Source of the DNA: Bacillota bacterium
GTDB taxonomy: Bacteria; Bacillota; Clostridia; Lachnospirales; CAG-274
Reading direction: 5' to 3'
NCBI GenBank assembly: GCA_017444985.1
Contig: JAFSVK010000170.1
Coordinates: 1-64,000 of the forward strand
DNA length: 64,000 bases
Numbering within the stretch: the first letter of the stretch is position 1; the number at the start of each line of letters is the position of its first letter. The position numbers and the translations under genes are program-made. Shown here piece after piece: positions 35,925-45,955 of this stretch. The notes under the pieces are model-generated. The model was not told the DNA's origin and made no database searches. It worked only from the letters and a program-made list of their open reading frames with translations.

Positions 35925-35937
35925 AATAAAAGCTTAA

Positions 35938-35953
35938 GGGAACCTCTAAAAAG
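35938..35953 (+). repeat. Relic of the MITE-like repeat (single 16-bp end)
   Basis: GGGAACCTCTAAAAAG matches the left terminus of the repeat family and is flanked on both sides by TTAA (35934-35937 and 35954-35957). Outside that the flanks continue the symmetry (AAAGC / GCTTT), so 35929-35962 can form a 9-bp-stem hairpin. It appears to be an excision or deletion remnant. Confidence 0.75.
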
Positions 35954-35983
35954 TTAAGCTTTAACAGGAGTAATTCGATACAA

Positions 35984-36994
35984 ATGAGTAATAAAGTCAT
36001 AACGTTCGGCGAAATTATGCTTAGGCTTTCTCCCGATAACAACGAGAGATTTTTACAAGCAACAAGATTTGAGGCTGTATACGGAGGAGGCGAGGCAAAT
36101 ACCTCCGTATCTCTTTCAAATTTCGGTGTCAACTGTAGTTTTGTAAGTAAGCTTCCCCTTAATCCCATAGGGCAAAGAGCTGTAAACTCCCTCAGAGAAT
36201 ACGGTGTGGATACGGAGAATATCATAAGAGGCGGCGAGCAGATAGGTATATATTTTCTTGAGAAAAAAACAAGTCAAAGACCTACATCCGTTATATATAA
36301 TCGTTCGGGTTCTACTATCGCTACAGCAAAAAGCGAGGAGTTTGATTGGGAAAAAATTTTTAAAGATGCCAAATGGTTTCACTTTTCGGGCATAACTCCC
36401 GCTTTAAGCGACGAACTTGCGCAGGCAACACTTCAAGCTTGCAAAAAAGCTAAGGAAATGGGGCTTACCGTAAGTTGCGATCTTAATTACAGAAGTAAGC
36501 TTTGGAGCGGTGAAAAAGCCAATTCGGTAATGAGCCGAATATGTGAGTATGTGGATATATGTATAGCTAATGAAGATGATGCTATAGGTATATTCCAAAT
36601 CGATACAACTAACACAGAGGGAAAAGAAAAAAATATGTATACGGCTCAGCTCCTTATGGAGAGATTTCCGAATTTTAAAATGGTTGCCTCTGTTTGGAGA
36701 TATGAAACTTCAATAACCACATTTTCCCTTAAATCTATGATATATGACGGAAAAGATGCCTACTACAGCAAAGAGTATTCCATGCATATACTTGATTACA
36801 TAGGTGCAGGAGATGCCTTTTGTGCAGGCATAATATATTCCGTTATTAAGGGCTACGATCTGAAGCGAGCTGTGGAATTTTCCAATGCCGCAAGCTGTTT
36901 GAAACATACCGTAAGCGGTGATTTCAACCTTGTAAGCGCAGAGGAGGTAAACCATCTTGCCTTTGCAAAAGAGGGCAACGAAGTCGAAAGGTAA
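35984..36994 (+). CDS. kdgK: 2-dehydro-3-deoxygluconate kinase, PfkB family
   Basis: Phosphorylates KDG, the common product of pectin and uronic acid breakdown, to KDPG. The 336 residues show the ribokinase/PfkB fold: VITFGEIMLRLSP (5-17), YGGGEANTSVSLSNFG, CDLNYRSKLW, IANEDDAIGIF, and the catalytic DYIGAGDAFCAG near 270. The GEIMLRLSP start and DLNYR motif are typical of KDG kinases rather than ribokinases, but substrate remains inferred. It supports pectin use with the GH105 and pectate lyase genes further on. Only the repeat relic lies between it and purH, with no obvious promoter, so it may be read from the purH promoter. Confidence 0.82.
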   Translation: MSNKVITFGEIMLRLSPDNNERFLQATRFEAVYGGGEANTSVSLSNFGVNCSFVSKLPLNPIGQRAVNSLREYGVDTENIIRGGEQIGIYFLEKKTSQRPTSVIYNRSGSTIATAKSEEFDWEKIFKDAKWFHFSGITPALSDELAQATLQACKKAKEMGLTVSCDLNYRSKLWSGEKANSVMSRICEYVDICIANEDDAIGIFQIDTTNTEGKEKNMYTAQLLMERFPNFKMVASVWRYETSITTFSLKSMIYDGKDAYYSKEYSMHILDYIGAGDAFCAGIIYSVIKGYDLKRAVEFSNAASCLKHTVSGDFNLVSAEEVNHLAFAKEGNEVER

Positions 36995-37033
36995 CACAAA
37001 TATTACAATTATAATAAAATTAAGTAAAAATAA

Positions 37034-37063
37034 TTGCTAAAAATATAGTAGCTATGCTATACT
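37034..37063 (+). promoter_or_regulatory. Promoter of trigger factor gene
   Basis: TTGCTA (37034-37039) and TATACT (37058-37063) with 18 bp spacing. GTAACA (36991) and ATTACA (37002), 11 bp apart, lie upstream. An AT-rich leader with a possible GCCG/CGGC stem precedes the AGGAGG site. Confidence 0.55.
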
Positions 37064-37150
37064 CTATCCAGTTAGTTTTTTGCCGCAGATTCAAACGGTT
37101 CAAAAGACGGCTTGGGTTAAGCAGCAAAGAATATTAGGAGGATTTTTTTG

Positions 37151-38443
37151 ATGAGTACATTTGAGAAGTTGGAGAATAATAAAGTTAAAATTACTTTTTC
37201 CGTAGACGCGGCAAGGTTTGAGGAAGGAGTAGATTATTCTTACAAGAAGAATAGAAACAAAATAGCTTTACAGGGTTTCAGAAAAGGAAAAGCACCGAGA
37301 AAACTCATAGAAGCACAGTACGGTAAGGGTGTTTTCTATGATGATGCCATTAATTATGTTCTGCCCGATGCTTATGAGGCAGCTGTTAAGGAAAACGCTC
37401 TTGATGTTGTTTCCAGGCCCGAGATAGATGTAACCAAAATCGACGAAAAAGATGGTGTGGAATTTGTAGCAGTCGTTACAGTTAAGCCGGAGGTGAAACT
37501 TGGAGACTATGTTGGTCTTGAGTATACTTTTGTGGATACGGAGCCTACAGATGAAGAGGTTGAATCAGAGATAAAGAGAGAACTTGAAAAGAATTCAAGA
37601 ATAATCACTATCACAGACAGACCTATACAAGTAGGGGATATTGCCACAATAGATTTTAAAGGATTTATAGACGGCGAGGCTTTTGCAGGCGGTGAAGCAA
37701 CAGACTATGATATAGAGATAGGTTCTCATTCCTTCATAGATACTTTTGAAGATCAGCTTGTTGGACACGAAGTTGGGGATGATGTGGAAGTAAATGTTAC
37801 CTTCCCCGAAGAGTACGGACAGAAAGAACTTGCAGGAAAGCCCGCTAAGTTTGAAGTTGAGATAAAAGATATTAAATTTAAGGAACTTCCCGAACTTACA
37901 GAAGAGTTTGTTCAGGATAGCACCGAATTTGAGTCTATAGAAGATTATAAAAACGACATTAGAGGAAAGTTGATCGTTACAAAGCAACAGCAGGCAGAGG
38001 ATACCAAAATATCCGAGATACTTGATGCCCTTGTGGACAACTGTGAAATGGATGTTCCCGATGTAATGATCGAAAACGATGTTGAAACTAAGATAAGTGA
38101 CTTTGAAAGAAATATCAAGCAGCAGGGACTTACCCTCGATCAATATCTTTCCTTTATGGGACAGGATATAGAGGCAATGAAGGCCGCTTACAGACCTATG
38201 AGCACAAAGCAGGTAAAGGCAAGACTTGCTCTTGAGGCTGTAGCAAGCAAGGAAAATTTCGAAGTTACCGAAGATGATATAAAAGAAGAAACAGAGAAGA
38301 TAGCAAAAGCCTATGGTATGGATGCAGAGAAACTTTCTGCTGTTCTCAGAGATGAGGATAAGGAAAACATGACAAAGGATATACAGGTACAAAAGGCTCT
38401 TGACTATGTAAAGGAAAAGGCTGTTTCAAAGAAAAGCAATTGA
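37151..38443 (+). CDS. tig: Trigger factor
   Basis: Ribosome-bound chaperone and peptidyl-prolyl isomerase. The 430 residues comprise the ribosome-binding domain with the signature GFRKGKAPRKLIE (about 38-50), the FKBP-type domain (about 150-240; GDIATIDFKGFIDGEAFAGG, SFIDTFEDQLVGHEVGD), and the helical C-terminal arms. ATG 37151 follows TTAGGAGG by 9 bp. The order tig-clpP-clpX is the classic bacterial arrangement for folding and proteolysis. Confidence 0.96.
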   Translation: MSTFEKLENNKVKITFSVDAARFEEGVDYSYKKNRNKIALQGFRKGKAPRKLIEAQYGKGVFYDDAINYVLPDAYEAAVKENALDVVSRPEIDVTKIDEKDGVEFVAVVTVKPEVKLGDYVGLEYTFVDTEPTDEEVESEIKRELEKNSRIITITDRPIQVGDIATIDFKGFIDGEAFAGGEATDYDIEIGSHSFIDTFEDQLVGHEVGDDVEVNVTFPEEYGQKELAGKPAKFEVEIKDIKFKELPELTEEFVQDSTEFESIEDYKNDIRGKLIVTKQQQAEDTKISEILDALVDNCEMDVPDVMIENDVETKISDFERNIKQQGLTLDQYLSFMGQDIEAMKAAYRPMSTKQVKARLALEAVASKENFEVTEDDIKEETEKIAKAYGMDAEKLSAVLRDEDKENMTKDIQVQKALDYVKEKAVSKKSN

Positions 38444-38461
38444 TAATCGGAGGAAAAATAA

Positions 38462-39052
38462 ATGAGTCTTGTTCCCATAGTTGTTGAAAAAACAGCTGCA
38501 GGAGAGCGCTCCTACGATATATACTCAAGGCTTCTTCAAGACAGAATAATATTCTTGGGAGAGGAAGTAAATGATACCACAGCAAGTATTGTAGTTGCAC
38601 AACTTCTTTTTCTTGCGGCAGACGATCCCGAAAAGGATATAAATTTATATATAAACAGTCCCGGGGGTTCCGTATCTGCAGGTTTTGCCATATATGATAC
38701 CATGCAGTATGTTCCTTGTGACGTTTCAACGATTTGTATAGGTATGGCGGCAAGTATGGGAGCTTTTCTTCTTGCAGGAGGTGCAAAGGGGAAAAGATAC
38801 GCTCTGCCCAACTCCGAAATAATGATACATCAGCCTTTGGGAGGCGCCAGAGGACAGGCTACCGATATACAAATACAAGCCGAGCAGATCATAAAAGTTA
38901 AGGCTAAACTCAATAAAATACTTTCCGAAAATACGGGAAAAGGTTTGGATATTATAAAAGCAGACACCGAAAGAGATAACTATATGTCTGCCGAGGAAGC
39001 ACTTGAATACGGTATTATAGACAGTATTATCACAAAGCCTCCCGTAAAATAA
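38462..39052 (+). CDS. clpP: ATP-dependent Clp protease proteolytic subunit
   Basis: Serine protease forming tetradecameric chambers. The 196 residues include [17 protein letters not shown], the catalytic Ser in [12 protein letters not shown] (about 98), the catalytic His in [16 protein letters not shown] (about 123), and Asp in [21 protein letters not shown] (about 172). The triad is complete and the length is standard. It is 18 bp after tig and 30 bp before clpX, which supplies the unfoldase. Confidence 0.97.
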   Translation: MSLVPIVVEKTAAGERSYDIYSRLLQDRIIFLGEEVNDTTASIVVAQLLFLAADDPEKDINLYINSPGGSVSAGFAIYDTMQYVPCDVSTICIGMAASMGAFLLAGGAKGKRYALPNSEIMIHQPLGGARGQATDIQIQAEQIIKVKAKLNKILSENTGKGLDIIKADTERDNYMSAEEALEYGIIDSIITKPPVK

Positions 39053-39082
39053 GAATATATATGCAGAAAGGAAATTGCATAG

Positions 39083-40381
39083 ATGACACCAAAGATGAAT
39101 ACCAGAATGCTCAGATGTTCCTTTTGCGGAAAGACACAGGATCAGGTCAGACGCCTTGTGGCAGGTCCGGATGCCTATATATGCAACGAATGTGTAGAGT
39201 TATGCTACGACATCGTAGAAGATGGTTCGGAGAACGATTTAGCGGAGAATTTAGACGGTTCTTTGCCTACTCCGGAGGAGATCAAGAATATTCTTGATGA
39301 ATATGTTATAGGGCAGGAGGTTGCAAAAAAAGCTCTTTCTGTTGCGGTATATAACCATTATAAAAGAATAGCCACAGAAAGCTTTACGGGTACTGTGGAA
39401 ATACAAAAGAGCAATATACTTATGGTAGGACCTACGGGTGTAGGTAAGACCATGCTTGCCCAGACCTTGGCTAAGCTTATAAATGTGCCTTTTGCAATTG
39501 CAGATGCCACCTCCCTTACAGAGGCGGGTTATGTAGGTGAGGATGTAGAGAATATACTTCTTAACCTTATACAGGCAGCTGATTTTGATATTGAAAGAGC
39601 TCAAAGAGGTATCATTTATATAGATGAGATAGATAAAATTGCAAGAAAATCCGATAATCCTTCCATTACAAGAGATGTAAGCGGAGAGGGTGTACAACAG
39701 GCACTTCTTAAGATACTTGAGGGTACTGTTGCCAATGTTCCTCCTCAGGGTGGAAGAAAACATCCTCATCAGGAATTTATACAAATAGATACAACCAATA
39801 TTTTGTTTATATTGGGTGGTGCCTTTGCAGGCATTGAAAAAGTTATTGAAAAGAGAATTTCAAATAAGGTTATCGGCTTTGGAGCGAAGGTTCAAAATAA
39901 GGAAGAACTTATGAGCGGAGAACTTTTAAAACAAATAGTTCCCCAGGATCTGCACCATTTTGGACTTATACCCGAGCTTATAGGCCGTATGCCCGTTATA
40001 GCAACGCTTGAAAACTTAAACGAGGATTCTCTTGTAAGAATACTTACAGAGCCTAAAAATGCCATTACAAAGCAGTATAAGTACTTGCTTGAGTTAGATG
40101 GTGTTGAACTTGAGTTTGAGGATGATGCTCTTAAGGCTATAGCTAAAAAAGCCGTAGAACAAGAAACGGGTGCAAGAGGTTTAAGAGCCATAGTAGAGGG
40201 ATTTATGCGCGATGTAATGTATGAGCTCCCCTCTGATAAAACAGTATTAAAGTGTATCATAACCGCCGATGCGGTAAACGGCAAACAGAAGCCTCGCTAT
40301 GTTGTAGGTGAGAGTGAAAGAGCACCTGTAACAATGAAAAAGACAAGAAAGAAAAGAGTTTCGCAAACAAGCGTAGGATAA
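39083..40381 (+). CDS. clpX: ATP-dependent Clp protease ATP-binding subunit ClpX
   Basis: AAA+ unfoldase that feeds ClpP. The 432 residues have an N-terminal zinc-binding domain (CSFCGK...CNEC), Walker [16 protein letters not shown], Walker [11 protein letters not shown], the pore loop region GYVGED, a ClpP-binding IGF loop (KVIGFGAK), sensor 2 [10 protein letters not shown], and a basic C-terminal tail. The start ATG 39083 has AAAGGAAA upstream. Confidence 0.97.
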   Translation: MTPKMNTRMLRCSFCGKTQDQVRRLVAGPDAYICNECVELCYDIVEDGSENDLAENLDGSLPTPEEIKNILDEYVIGQEVAKKALSVAVYNHYKRIATESFTGTVEIQKSNILMVGPTGVGKTMLAQTLAKLINVPFAIADATSLTEAGYVGEDVENILLNLIQAADFDIERAQRGIIYIDEIDKIARKSDNPSITRDVSGEGVQQALLKILEGTVANVPPQGGRKHPHQEFIQIDTTNILFILGGAFAGIEKVIEKRISNKVIGFGAKVQNKEELMSGELLKQIVPQDLHHFGLIPELIGRMPVIATLENLNEDSLVRILTEPKNAITKQYKYLLELDGVELEFEDDALKAIAKKAVEQETGARGLRAIVEGFMRDVMYELPSDKTVLKCIITADAVNGKQKPRYVVGESERAPVTMKKTRKKRVSQTSVG

Positions 40382-40386
40382 TATTC

Positions 40387-40428
40387 AGGGAAGTGTTGAG
40401 GATTTTTAATTCAAGATACTTCCCTAAA
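40387..40428 (+). terminator. Possible terminator after clpX
   Basis: AGGGAAGT and ACTTCCCT form an 8-bp stem, with an inner TTGA/TCAA pairing. The T run is short, so strength is uncertain. Confidence 0.5.
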
Positions 40429-40515
40429 TTTATGCTTGACTGAAAAAATTTTTTCTGTTATTCTATCCTTTGTAGTATTTTTAGTTTTGAAAACTATATA
40501 TGGGAGTAATATTTA

Positions 40516-42501
40516 ATGGCAAGAAAAAGTGCTAATACTGAATACAATAACGAAAGTATAAAATCTTTAAAGGGTGCAGACAGAGTAAGGTTAAGACCTG
40601 CTGTAATCTTCGGTTCCGACGGTATAGAAGGTTGTGAACATTCCGTATTTGAAATACTTTCAAATTCTATAGATGAAGCAAGAGAAGGCTATGGCAACAG
40701 AATAGAAATAACTCTGGGTAGGGATAACGATATCACAATATCCGACCACGGCAGAGGTATACCCGTAGATTTCAACAAAACAGAGGGAAAATACAACTGG
40801 GAACTTTTATTTTGTGAGCTTTATGCAGGCGGAAAATATAATAACAATTCCGAGGATAACTACGAGTTCAGTTTGGGTCTGAACGGTCTGGGTCTTTGTG
40901 CCACACAGTACAGCTCCGAATATATGGATGTTGTAATATACAGAGACGGTTATAAATATAAGCTTCTTTTTGAAAAAGGCGAAAATGTAGGTGGCCTTAC
41001 AAAGCAGGAATATTCGGGCACCAAAACAGGCACAAGTATACATTGGCGTCCCGATATGGAAGTATTTACGGATATAAACATTCCCGGGGACTTTTTCAGA
41101 GATATACTTAAAAAGCAGTGTATTGTAAATGCGGGACTTAAATTTGTATTTACCGACGAAAAGCAAGGCAGTGTGGAAGAATACTGCTATGAAAACGGTA
41201 TAAAAGACTATATTTCGGAAATCGCCTCCGAGAAGGCTCTTACGGATATACAATATTACGAATGTGAAACAAAGGGTAAGGACAGGGAAGACAAGCCCGA
41301 GTATAAATTAAAATTTCAAGTAAGTTTCTGTTTCAACAATGAAGTAAATGCCCTTGAATATTATCACAATTCAAGTTTTCTCGAACACGGCGGTTCCCCC
41401 GATAAAGCTGTAAGAAGTGCCTTTGTATCGGCTGTGGATAAGTATCTTAAAGATAACGGTTTATATAAAAAAGATGAGAAAAAAATCGTTTTCTCCGATG
41501 TGGAAGACAGTCTTGTACTTATAATAAACAGCTTTTCCACTATCACAAGCTACGAAAACCAAACCAAGAAATCCATTACAAATAAATTTATACAAGAGGC
41601 TATAAATGATTTTTTAAAGCAACAGCTTGAGATATACTTTATAGAAAACAAGGCTGATGCAGATAGAATTGCGGCCCAAGTGCTTGTAAATAAAAGAAGC
41701 CGTGAAAGTGCGGAAAAAACAAGAATAAATATAAAGAAAAAACTTACGGGTACCCTTGATATGTCCAACAGGGTGGAAAAGTTTGTAAACTGCCGTTCAA
41801 AGGACGTTAACAGAAGAGAGCTATATATCGTAGAGGGCGACTCGGCTATGGGCTCTTGTATACAGGGACGCAACTCCGAGTTTCAAGGACTTATGCCTGT
41901 CAGAGGTAAGATACTTAACTGTCTTAAAGCTACCTACGAAAAAATATTCCAAAATGATATTATAGTAGATCTTCTAAAAGTGTTGGGTTGCGGTGTTGAA
42001 ATAAACACAAAGCATAACAAGGACTTAAACGGTTTTGATATAGAACAACTGCGTTGGAACAAGATCATAATATGTACGGATGCAGATGTAGACGGGTACC
42101 AAATAAGAACACTTATATTGACTATGCTCTACAGACTTGTTCCCACACTTATACTTAAGAAAAAAGTATTTATAGCAGAGTCACCCTTGTATGAAATAAA
42201 CTGCGGTAAAAACACCTATTTTGCCTTTACTGAAAAAGAGAAGGCGGATATCCTCGATAAAAAGGTAAAGGATAAAAAGTATAAAATACAAAGATCCAAG
42301 GGACTTGGAGAAAACGAGCCCGAGATGATGTGGCAAACTACCATGAATCCCGAAACAAGGCGACTTATTTGTGTTATGCCCGAAGATGTGGAAAAAACGG
42401 CAGCTGTTTTTGAAATGCTTCTCGGGGACAATATAGATGCAAGAAAAGAGCATATAAGAGACTTCGGAAGCAGATATATAGATTTAACGGAGCTTAGCTG
42501 A
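40516..42501 (+). CDS. parE: Type II topoisomerase B subunit, topo IV (ParE)-like
   Basis: ATP-driven subunit of 661 residues. The GHKL ATPase has EILSNSIDEA, SDHGRGIPV and GLNGLGLCATQ. The TOPRIM domain has EGDSAMGS and CTDADVDGYQIRTL, then SKGLGENEPEMMW. It differs noticeably from the gyrase B at 47798: RLRPAVIFGS where gyrase has [10 protein letters not shown], and MPVRGKILN where gyrase has LPLRGKILN. The partner gene at 42503 lacks a GyrA box, so topo IV is the better name. Such divergent ParE proteins are common in Clostridia. Confidence 0.85.
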   Translation: MARKSANTEYNNESIKSLKGADRVRLRPAVIFGSDGIEGCEHSVFEILSNSIDEAREGYGNRIEITLGRDNDITISDHGRGIPVDFNKTEGKYNWELLFCELYAGGKYNNNSEDNYEFSLGLNGLGLCATQYSSEYMDVVIYRDGYKYKLLFEKGENVGGLTKQEYSGTKTGTSIHWRPDMEVFTDINIPGDFFRDILKKQCIVNAGLKFVFTDEKQGSVEEYCYENGIKDYISEIASEKALTDIQYYECETKGKDREDKPEYKLKFQVSFCFNNEVNALEYYHNSSFLEHGGSPDKAVRSAFVSAVDKYLKDNGLYKKDEKKIVFSDVEDSLVLIINSFSTITSYENQTKKSITNKFIQEAINDFLKQQLEIYFIENKADADRIAAQVLVNKRSRESAEKTRINIKKKLTGTLDMSNRVEKFVNCRSKDVNRRELYIVEGDSAMGSCIQGRNSEFQGLMPVRGKILNCLKATYEKIFQNDIIVDLLKVLGCGVEINTKHNKDLNGFDIEQLRWNKIIICTDADVDGYQIRTLILTMLYRLVPTLILKKKVFIAESPLYEINCGKNTYFAFTEKEKADILDKKVKDKKYKIQRSKGLGENEPEMMWQTTMNPETRRLICVMPEDVEKTAAVFEMLLGDNIDARKEHIRDFGSRYIDLTELS

Positions 42502-42502
42502 A

Positions 42503-44710
42503 ATGAAGAAACAAACCAATACGGAAAGTAAATATATTGAACAGAATATAACCGATACCATCGAAAACAACTATATGCCCTATGCCATGAGTGTCATCGT
42601 TTCAAGAGCTATACCCGGAATAGACGGTTTTAAGCCTTCTCACAGAAAACTGTTGTACACCATGTACAAAATGGGGCTTATGAACGGAGACAGAACAAAG
42701 TCTACAAATGTTGTGGGACAAACCATGAAACTTAACCCTCACGGTGATGCCACGATATATGAAACTATGGTAAGGCTCGCAAGAGGAAACGAAGCTCTCC
42801 TTGTTCCCCTTGTAGACTCAAAGGGAAATTTCGGTAAAGTATATTCCAAAAATATGGCTTTTGCCGCTTCAAGATATACTGAGGTAAGGCTTGAAAAGAT
42901 TTGTGAGGAAGTTTTTAAGGATATAGACAAAAACACGGTAGATATGGTGGATAATTATGACGGCACCATGAAAGAACCCGTGCTCTTTCCCACAGCTTTT
43001 CCCAATATACTTGCAAACCCCAATCAGGGTATAGCTGTAAGTATGGCAAGTACAATATGTTCTTTTAACTTAAAAGAGGTTTGTAACGCTACGATACAGT
43101 ACATTAAAAATAAAAACACGGATCTGCTCAAATATCTTAAAGCTCCCGATTTTTCCACAGGGGGAGAGATCATTTACAATGCCGATGAGTTAAGAAAAAT
43201 ATATTCCACGGGTAGGGGTAGTTTTAAAGTTCGAGCTAAATACAGATATGATAAAAAGAGCAGTATCATAGAAGTATACGAGATCCCCTACACATCTACC
43301 ATAGAATCTATTATCGACAAAGTTATATCTCTTGTAAAAAGCGGTAAAATAAAAGAAATAAACGATATAAGAAACGAAACGGACCTTGGTGGTCTTAAAA
43401 TAGCCATAGACATAAAGAGAAGTGCAGACCCCCATAAGCTTATGACTAAGCTTTACAAAATGACACCTCTTTGTGACAGCTTTAACTGTAATTTTAACGT
43501 TCTTGTAAACGGTTCTCCCAGATGTATGTCCGTTGCGGAGATATTGGATGAGTGGATACTCTTCAGACAGGAATGTATAGAGAGAAAAACTTATTTTGAA
43601 AGAGAAAAGAAAAAGGAGAAACTTCACTTACTTGAAGGTCTTTCAAAAATAATACTTGATATCGACAAGGCAATACGCATTGTAAGAAATACTCCCGAAG
43701 ATGCCCTTGTTGTTCCTAACCTTATGGAAGGTTTCGGCATAGATAGGATACAGGCAGAGTATGTAGCGGAAATAAAGCTCAGAAATCTTAACAAGGACTA
43801 TATTTTAAAGCGTACCGATGAAATAAGGGATCTGAATGAGGAAATATATATGCTTACTCTCATACTTGAAGATAAGCAGCTTGTAAACAATATTATCGTG
43901 GAGGATCTTAAAAGAGTAAGTAAAAAGTACGGTATCGACAGAAAAACAGATATTATTTCCGAGGACGACGTTCAAGTGATAGATACGGAAGAGTTTATAG
44001 ACGATTACGGTGTAAAGCTTTTCCTAACAAAAGAAAACTATTTCAAAAAGATTACCCTTGTTTCTTTAAGAAGTGCCTCGGAGCATAAACTTAAAGATGA
44101 CGATGAGATCATACAGGAGCTTGAAAGTACAAACAAAAGTGAAATACTTATGTTTTCGGACAAGTGCAATGTGTATAAAGTAAAACTTTATGAGCTGGCA
44201 GAGTGTAAGGCAAGTTCCTTGGGAGATTATCTTAACAATATCATAGGTATCGATAAAGATGAAAAGATAATATATATGACCGAAAATCACGGTTATAACG
44301 GTTATATGCTCTTTGCTTACCAAAACGGTAAAATTTCAAAAATAGATATGAAGGCATACGAAACAAAGACCGCAAGGAAAAAACTTATAAATGCCTACGG
44401 CAATAAATCACCTATTGTAAATATACTCTATTTGGAAAATGATGAGGATATTTTGCTTGTAAGAGACAGTGATAAAGCAATGCTTTTAAACACCTCCCTC
44501 ATACCCTTGAAGCAAACCAAAAACTCCTCCGGTGTACAAGTATATACCCTTAAAAAGGGCAGTGTTTTATCTGCCATGCTAAAAAAAGGAGACTTTGACT
44601 TTTCGGATATAGACTATTACAGAAGCGAAAAAATACCTGCCACGGGACACTTCATAACAGATGAAGATAAAAAGAAAAACGATATGGATTATCAATTGAA
44701 AATAGAGTAA
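42503..44710 (+). CDS. parC: Type II topoisomerase A subunit, topo IV (ParC)-like
   Basis: DNA-cleaving subunit of 735 residues. The active tyrosine is Tyr125 in AASRYTEVRL. The N-terminal block NYMPYAMSVIVSRAIPGIDGFKPSHRKLL is typical. The C-terminal pinwheel domain has no QRRGGKG-type GyrA box, which argues for decatenation (topo IV) rather than negative supercoiling. At the quinolone position equivalent to E. coli ParC Ser80 it has Ala83 (PHGDATIYE), while the acidic residue Glu87 is kept. The start is one base after the parE stop. Confidence 0.87.
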   Translation: MKKQTNTESKYIEQNITDTIENNYMPYAMSVIVSRAIPGIDGFKPSHRKLLYTMYKMGLMNGDRTKSTNVVGQTMKLNPHGDATIYETMVRLARGNEALLVPLVDSKGNFGKVYSKNMAFAASRYTEVRLEKICEEVFKDIDKNTVDMVDNYDGTMKEPVLFPTAFPNILANPNQGIAVSMASTICSFNLKEVCNATIQYIKNKNTDLLKYLKAPDFSTGGEIIYNADELRKIYSTGRGSFKVRAKYRYDKKSSIIEVYEIPYTSTIESIIDKVISLVKSGKIKEINDIRNETDLGGLKIAIDIKRSADPHKLMTKLYKMTPLCDSFNCNFNVLVNGSPRCMSVAEILDEWILFRQECIERKTYFEREKKKEKLHLLEGLSKIILDIDKAIRIVRNTPEDALVVPNLMEGFGIDRIQAEYVAEIKLRNLNKDYILKRTDEIRDLNEEIYMLTLILEDKQLVNNIIVEDLKRVSKKYGIDRKTDIISEDDVQVIDTEEFIDDYGVKLFLTKENYFKKITLVSLRSASEHKLKDDDEIIQELESTNKSEILMFSDKCNVYKVKLYELAECKASSLGDYLNNIIGIDKDEKIIYMTENHGYNGYMLFAYQNGKISKIDMKAYETKTARKKLINAYGNKSPIVNILYLENDEDILLVRDSDKAMLLNTSLIPLKQTKNSSGVQVYTLKKGSVLSAMLKKGDFDFSDIDYYRSEKIPATGHFITDEDKKKNDMDYQLKIE

Positions 44711-44712
44711 AC

Positions 44713-44749
44713 AAAAAAACTGCGTATAAAAACAAATACGCAGTTTTTT
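44713..44749 (+). terminator. Terminator after parC
   Basis: AAAAAACTGCGTAT and ATACGCAGTTTTTT form a perfect long stem with an 8-base loop. Confidence 0.9.
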
Positions 44750-44762
44750 GTTTGGAATATAC

Positions 44763-44791
44763 TTGCAAAATGCTGAAAAATAGGGTATAAT
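44763..44791 (+). promoter_or_regulatory. Promoter of GH105/ABC transporter genes
   Basis: TTGCAA (44763-44768) and TATAAT (44786-44791) with 17 bp spacing, 28 bp before the start codon. Confidence 0.7.
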
Positions 44792-44818
44792 CAAGAAAAA
44801 CCATTACGGGAGGCAATT

Positions 44819-45955
44819 ATGAATAAATTACTTGATAAATATATCGATCAGTTGCTTGAAAACAGCACACCCCAAGCACCTATATGGAATATAGAAAAAA
44901 TAAAAAGCGGAAAACCTTCAACCTGGAACTATATTGACGGCTGTATGATAAAGGCTTTACTTGATATATATACTATCACGGGAGAAAAGAAGTATTTTGA
45001 ATTTGCCGACTCTTTTATAGACTATTTTGTAAAAGATGACGGTTCCATAGATTCTTACGACCCTTTGGAATACAATATAGACAATGTAAATGCGGGAAAA
45101 ACTCTTTTTGAACTTTACAAGCTTACGGGAAAAGAGAAATACCGCAAGGCTATAGATACCATATATTCACAGGTCAGCCTTCAGCCCAGAACTGCAGAAG
45201 GAAATTTCTGGCATAAACTCATATATCCTTATCAGGTATGGCTTGACGGTATGTATATGGGACAGCCTTTCTATATGCAATATGAGGTGGAATACAACAA
45301 CTGCAAAAACTGTAAAGACAGCTACAACCAGTTCATGAATGTATACCGTATCATGAGAGATGAAAAAACAGGTCTTTATTATCACGGCTACGATTCCACA
45401 AAGAAAATATTCTGGGCAGATAAAGAAACAGGACTTTCAAAGAATTTCTGGCTTCGTGCTTTAGGCTGGTACTCCATGGCTCTTATTGATACTATAGAAG
45501 TTATGCCTTCTTCCATGGAAGAAGAAAAACAAACTCTAAAAGATGTTTATAAACAGCTTATAGATTCCATGCTTAAATTCCAAGATGAAAGCGGTATGTG
45601 GTATCAAGTAGTAGATAAAATAGGTGAGAAGGGCAACTACCTTGAAACAAGCGGAAGTGCCATATTCGCATACTCTATAATGAAGAGTGTAAGAATGGGA
45701 ATACTTGAAGAGAGCTATTTCAACTACGGACTTAAAGCTTTTAACGGCATTTGTGATAAGTATCTCTCCGAGAAAGACGGTCAGCTTCAGCTTGACGGCA
45801 TCTGTCTTGTGGCAGGCTTAGGTCCCAGTAACAAAACAAGAAGAGACGGTACATACGAGTATTATATGAGTGAACCTGTGGTATCAAACGATGCAAAGGG
45901 TGTTGCTCCCTTGGTTCTTGCATATACCGAGACCTTATACAGGGAAAATAAATGA
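44819..45955 (+). CDS. GH105 unsaturated (rhamno)galacturonyl hydrolase
   Basis: Releases the 4,5-unsaturated galacturonate left at the non-reducing end after pectate or rhamnogalacturonan lyase cleavage. The 378 residues fit the YteR/YesR (GH105) family. Visible are WNYIDGCMIKALLDIY near residue 40, HKLIYPYQVWLDGMYMGQPF, LYYHGYDSTKKIFWADK, FWLRALGWYSMALIDTIE (RxxGW), and the C-terminal SGSAIFAYSIMK. The acid residue in DG(M/C)Y is present. No signal peptide was seen, so it acts in the cytoplasm on imported oligosaccharides. The stop overlaps the ABC transporter start (ATGA). Confidence 0.88.
   Translation: MNKLLDKYIDQLLENSTPQAPIWNIEKIKSGKPSTWNYIDGCMIKALLDIYTITGEKKYFEFADSFIDYFVKDDGSIDSYDPLEYNIDNVNAGKTLFELYKLTGKEKYRKAIDTIYSQVSLQPRTAEGNFWHKLIYPYQVWLDGMYMGQPFYMQYEVEYNNCKNCKDSYNQFMNVYRIMRDEKTGLYYHGYDSTKKIFWADKETGLSKNFWLRALGWYSMALIDTIEVMPSSMEEEKQTLKDVYKQLIDSMLKFQDESGMWYQVVDKIGEKGNYLETSGSAIFAYSIMKSVRMGILEESYFNYGLKAFNGICDKYLSEKDGQLQLDGICLVAGLGPSNKTRRDGTYEYYMSEPVVSNDAKGVAPLVLAYTETLYRENK

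Noticed and set aside
37064-37140. Possible riboswitch in the trigger factor leader
   Set aside because: Only a weak GCCG/CGGC pairing is visible, with no conserved aptamer sequence or terminator.
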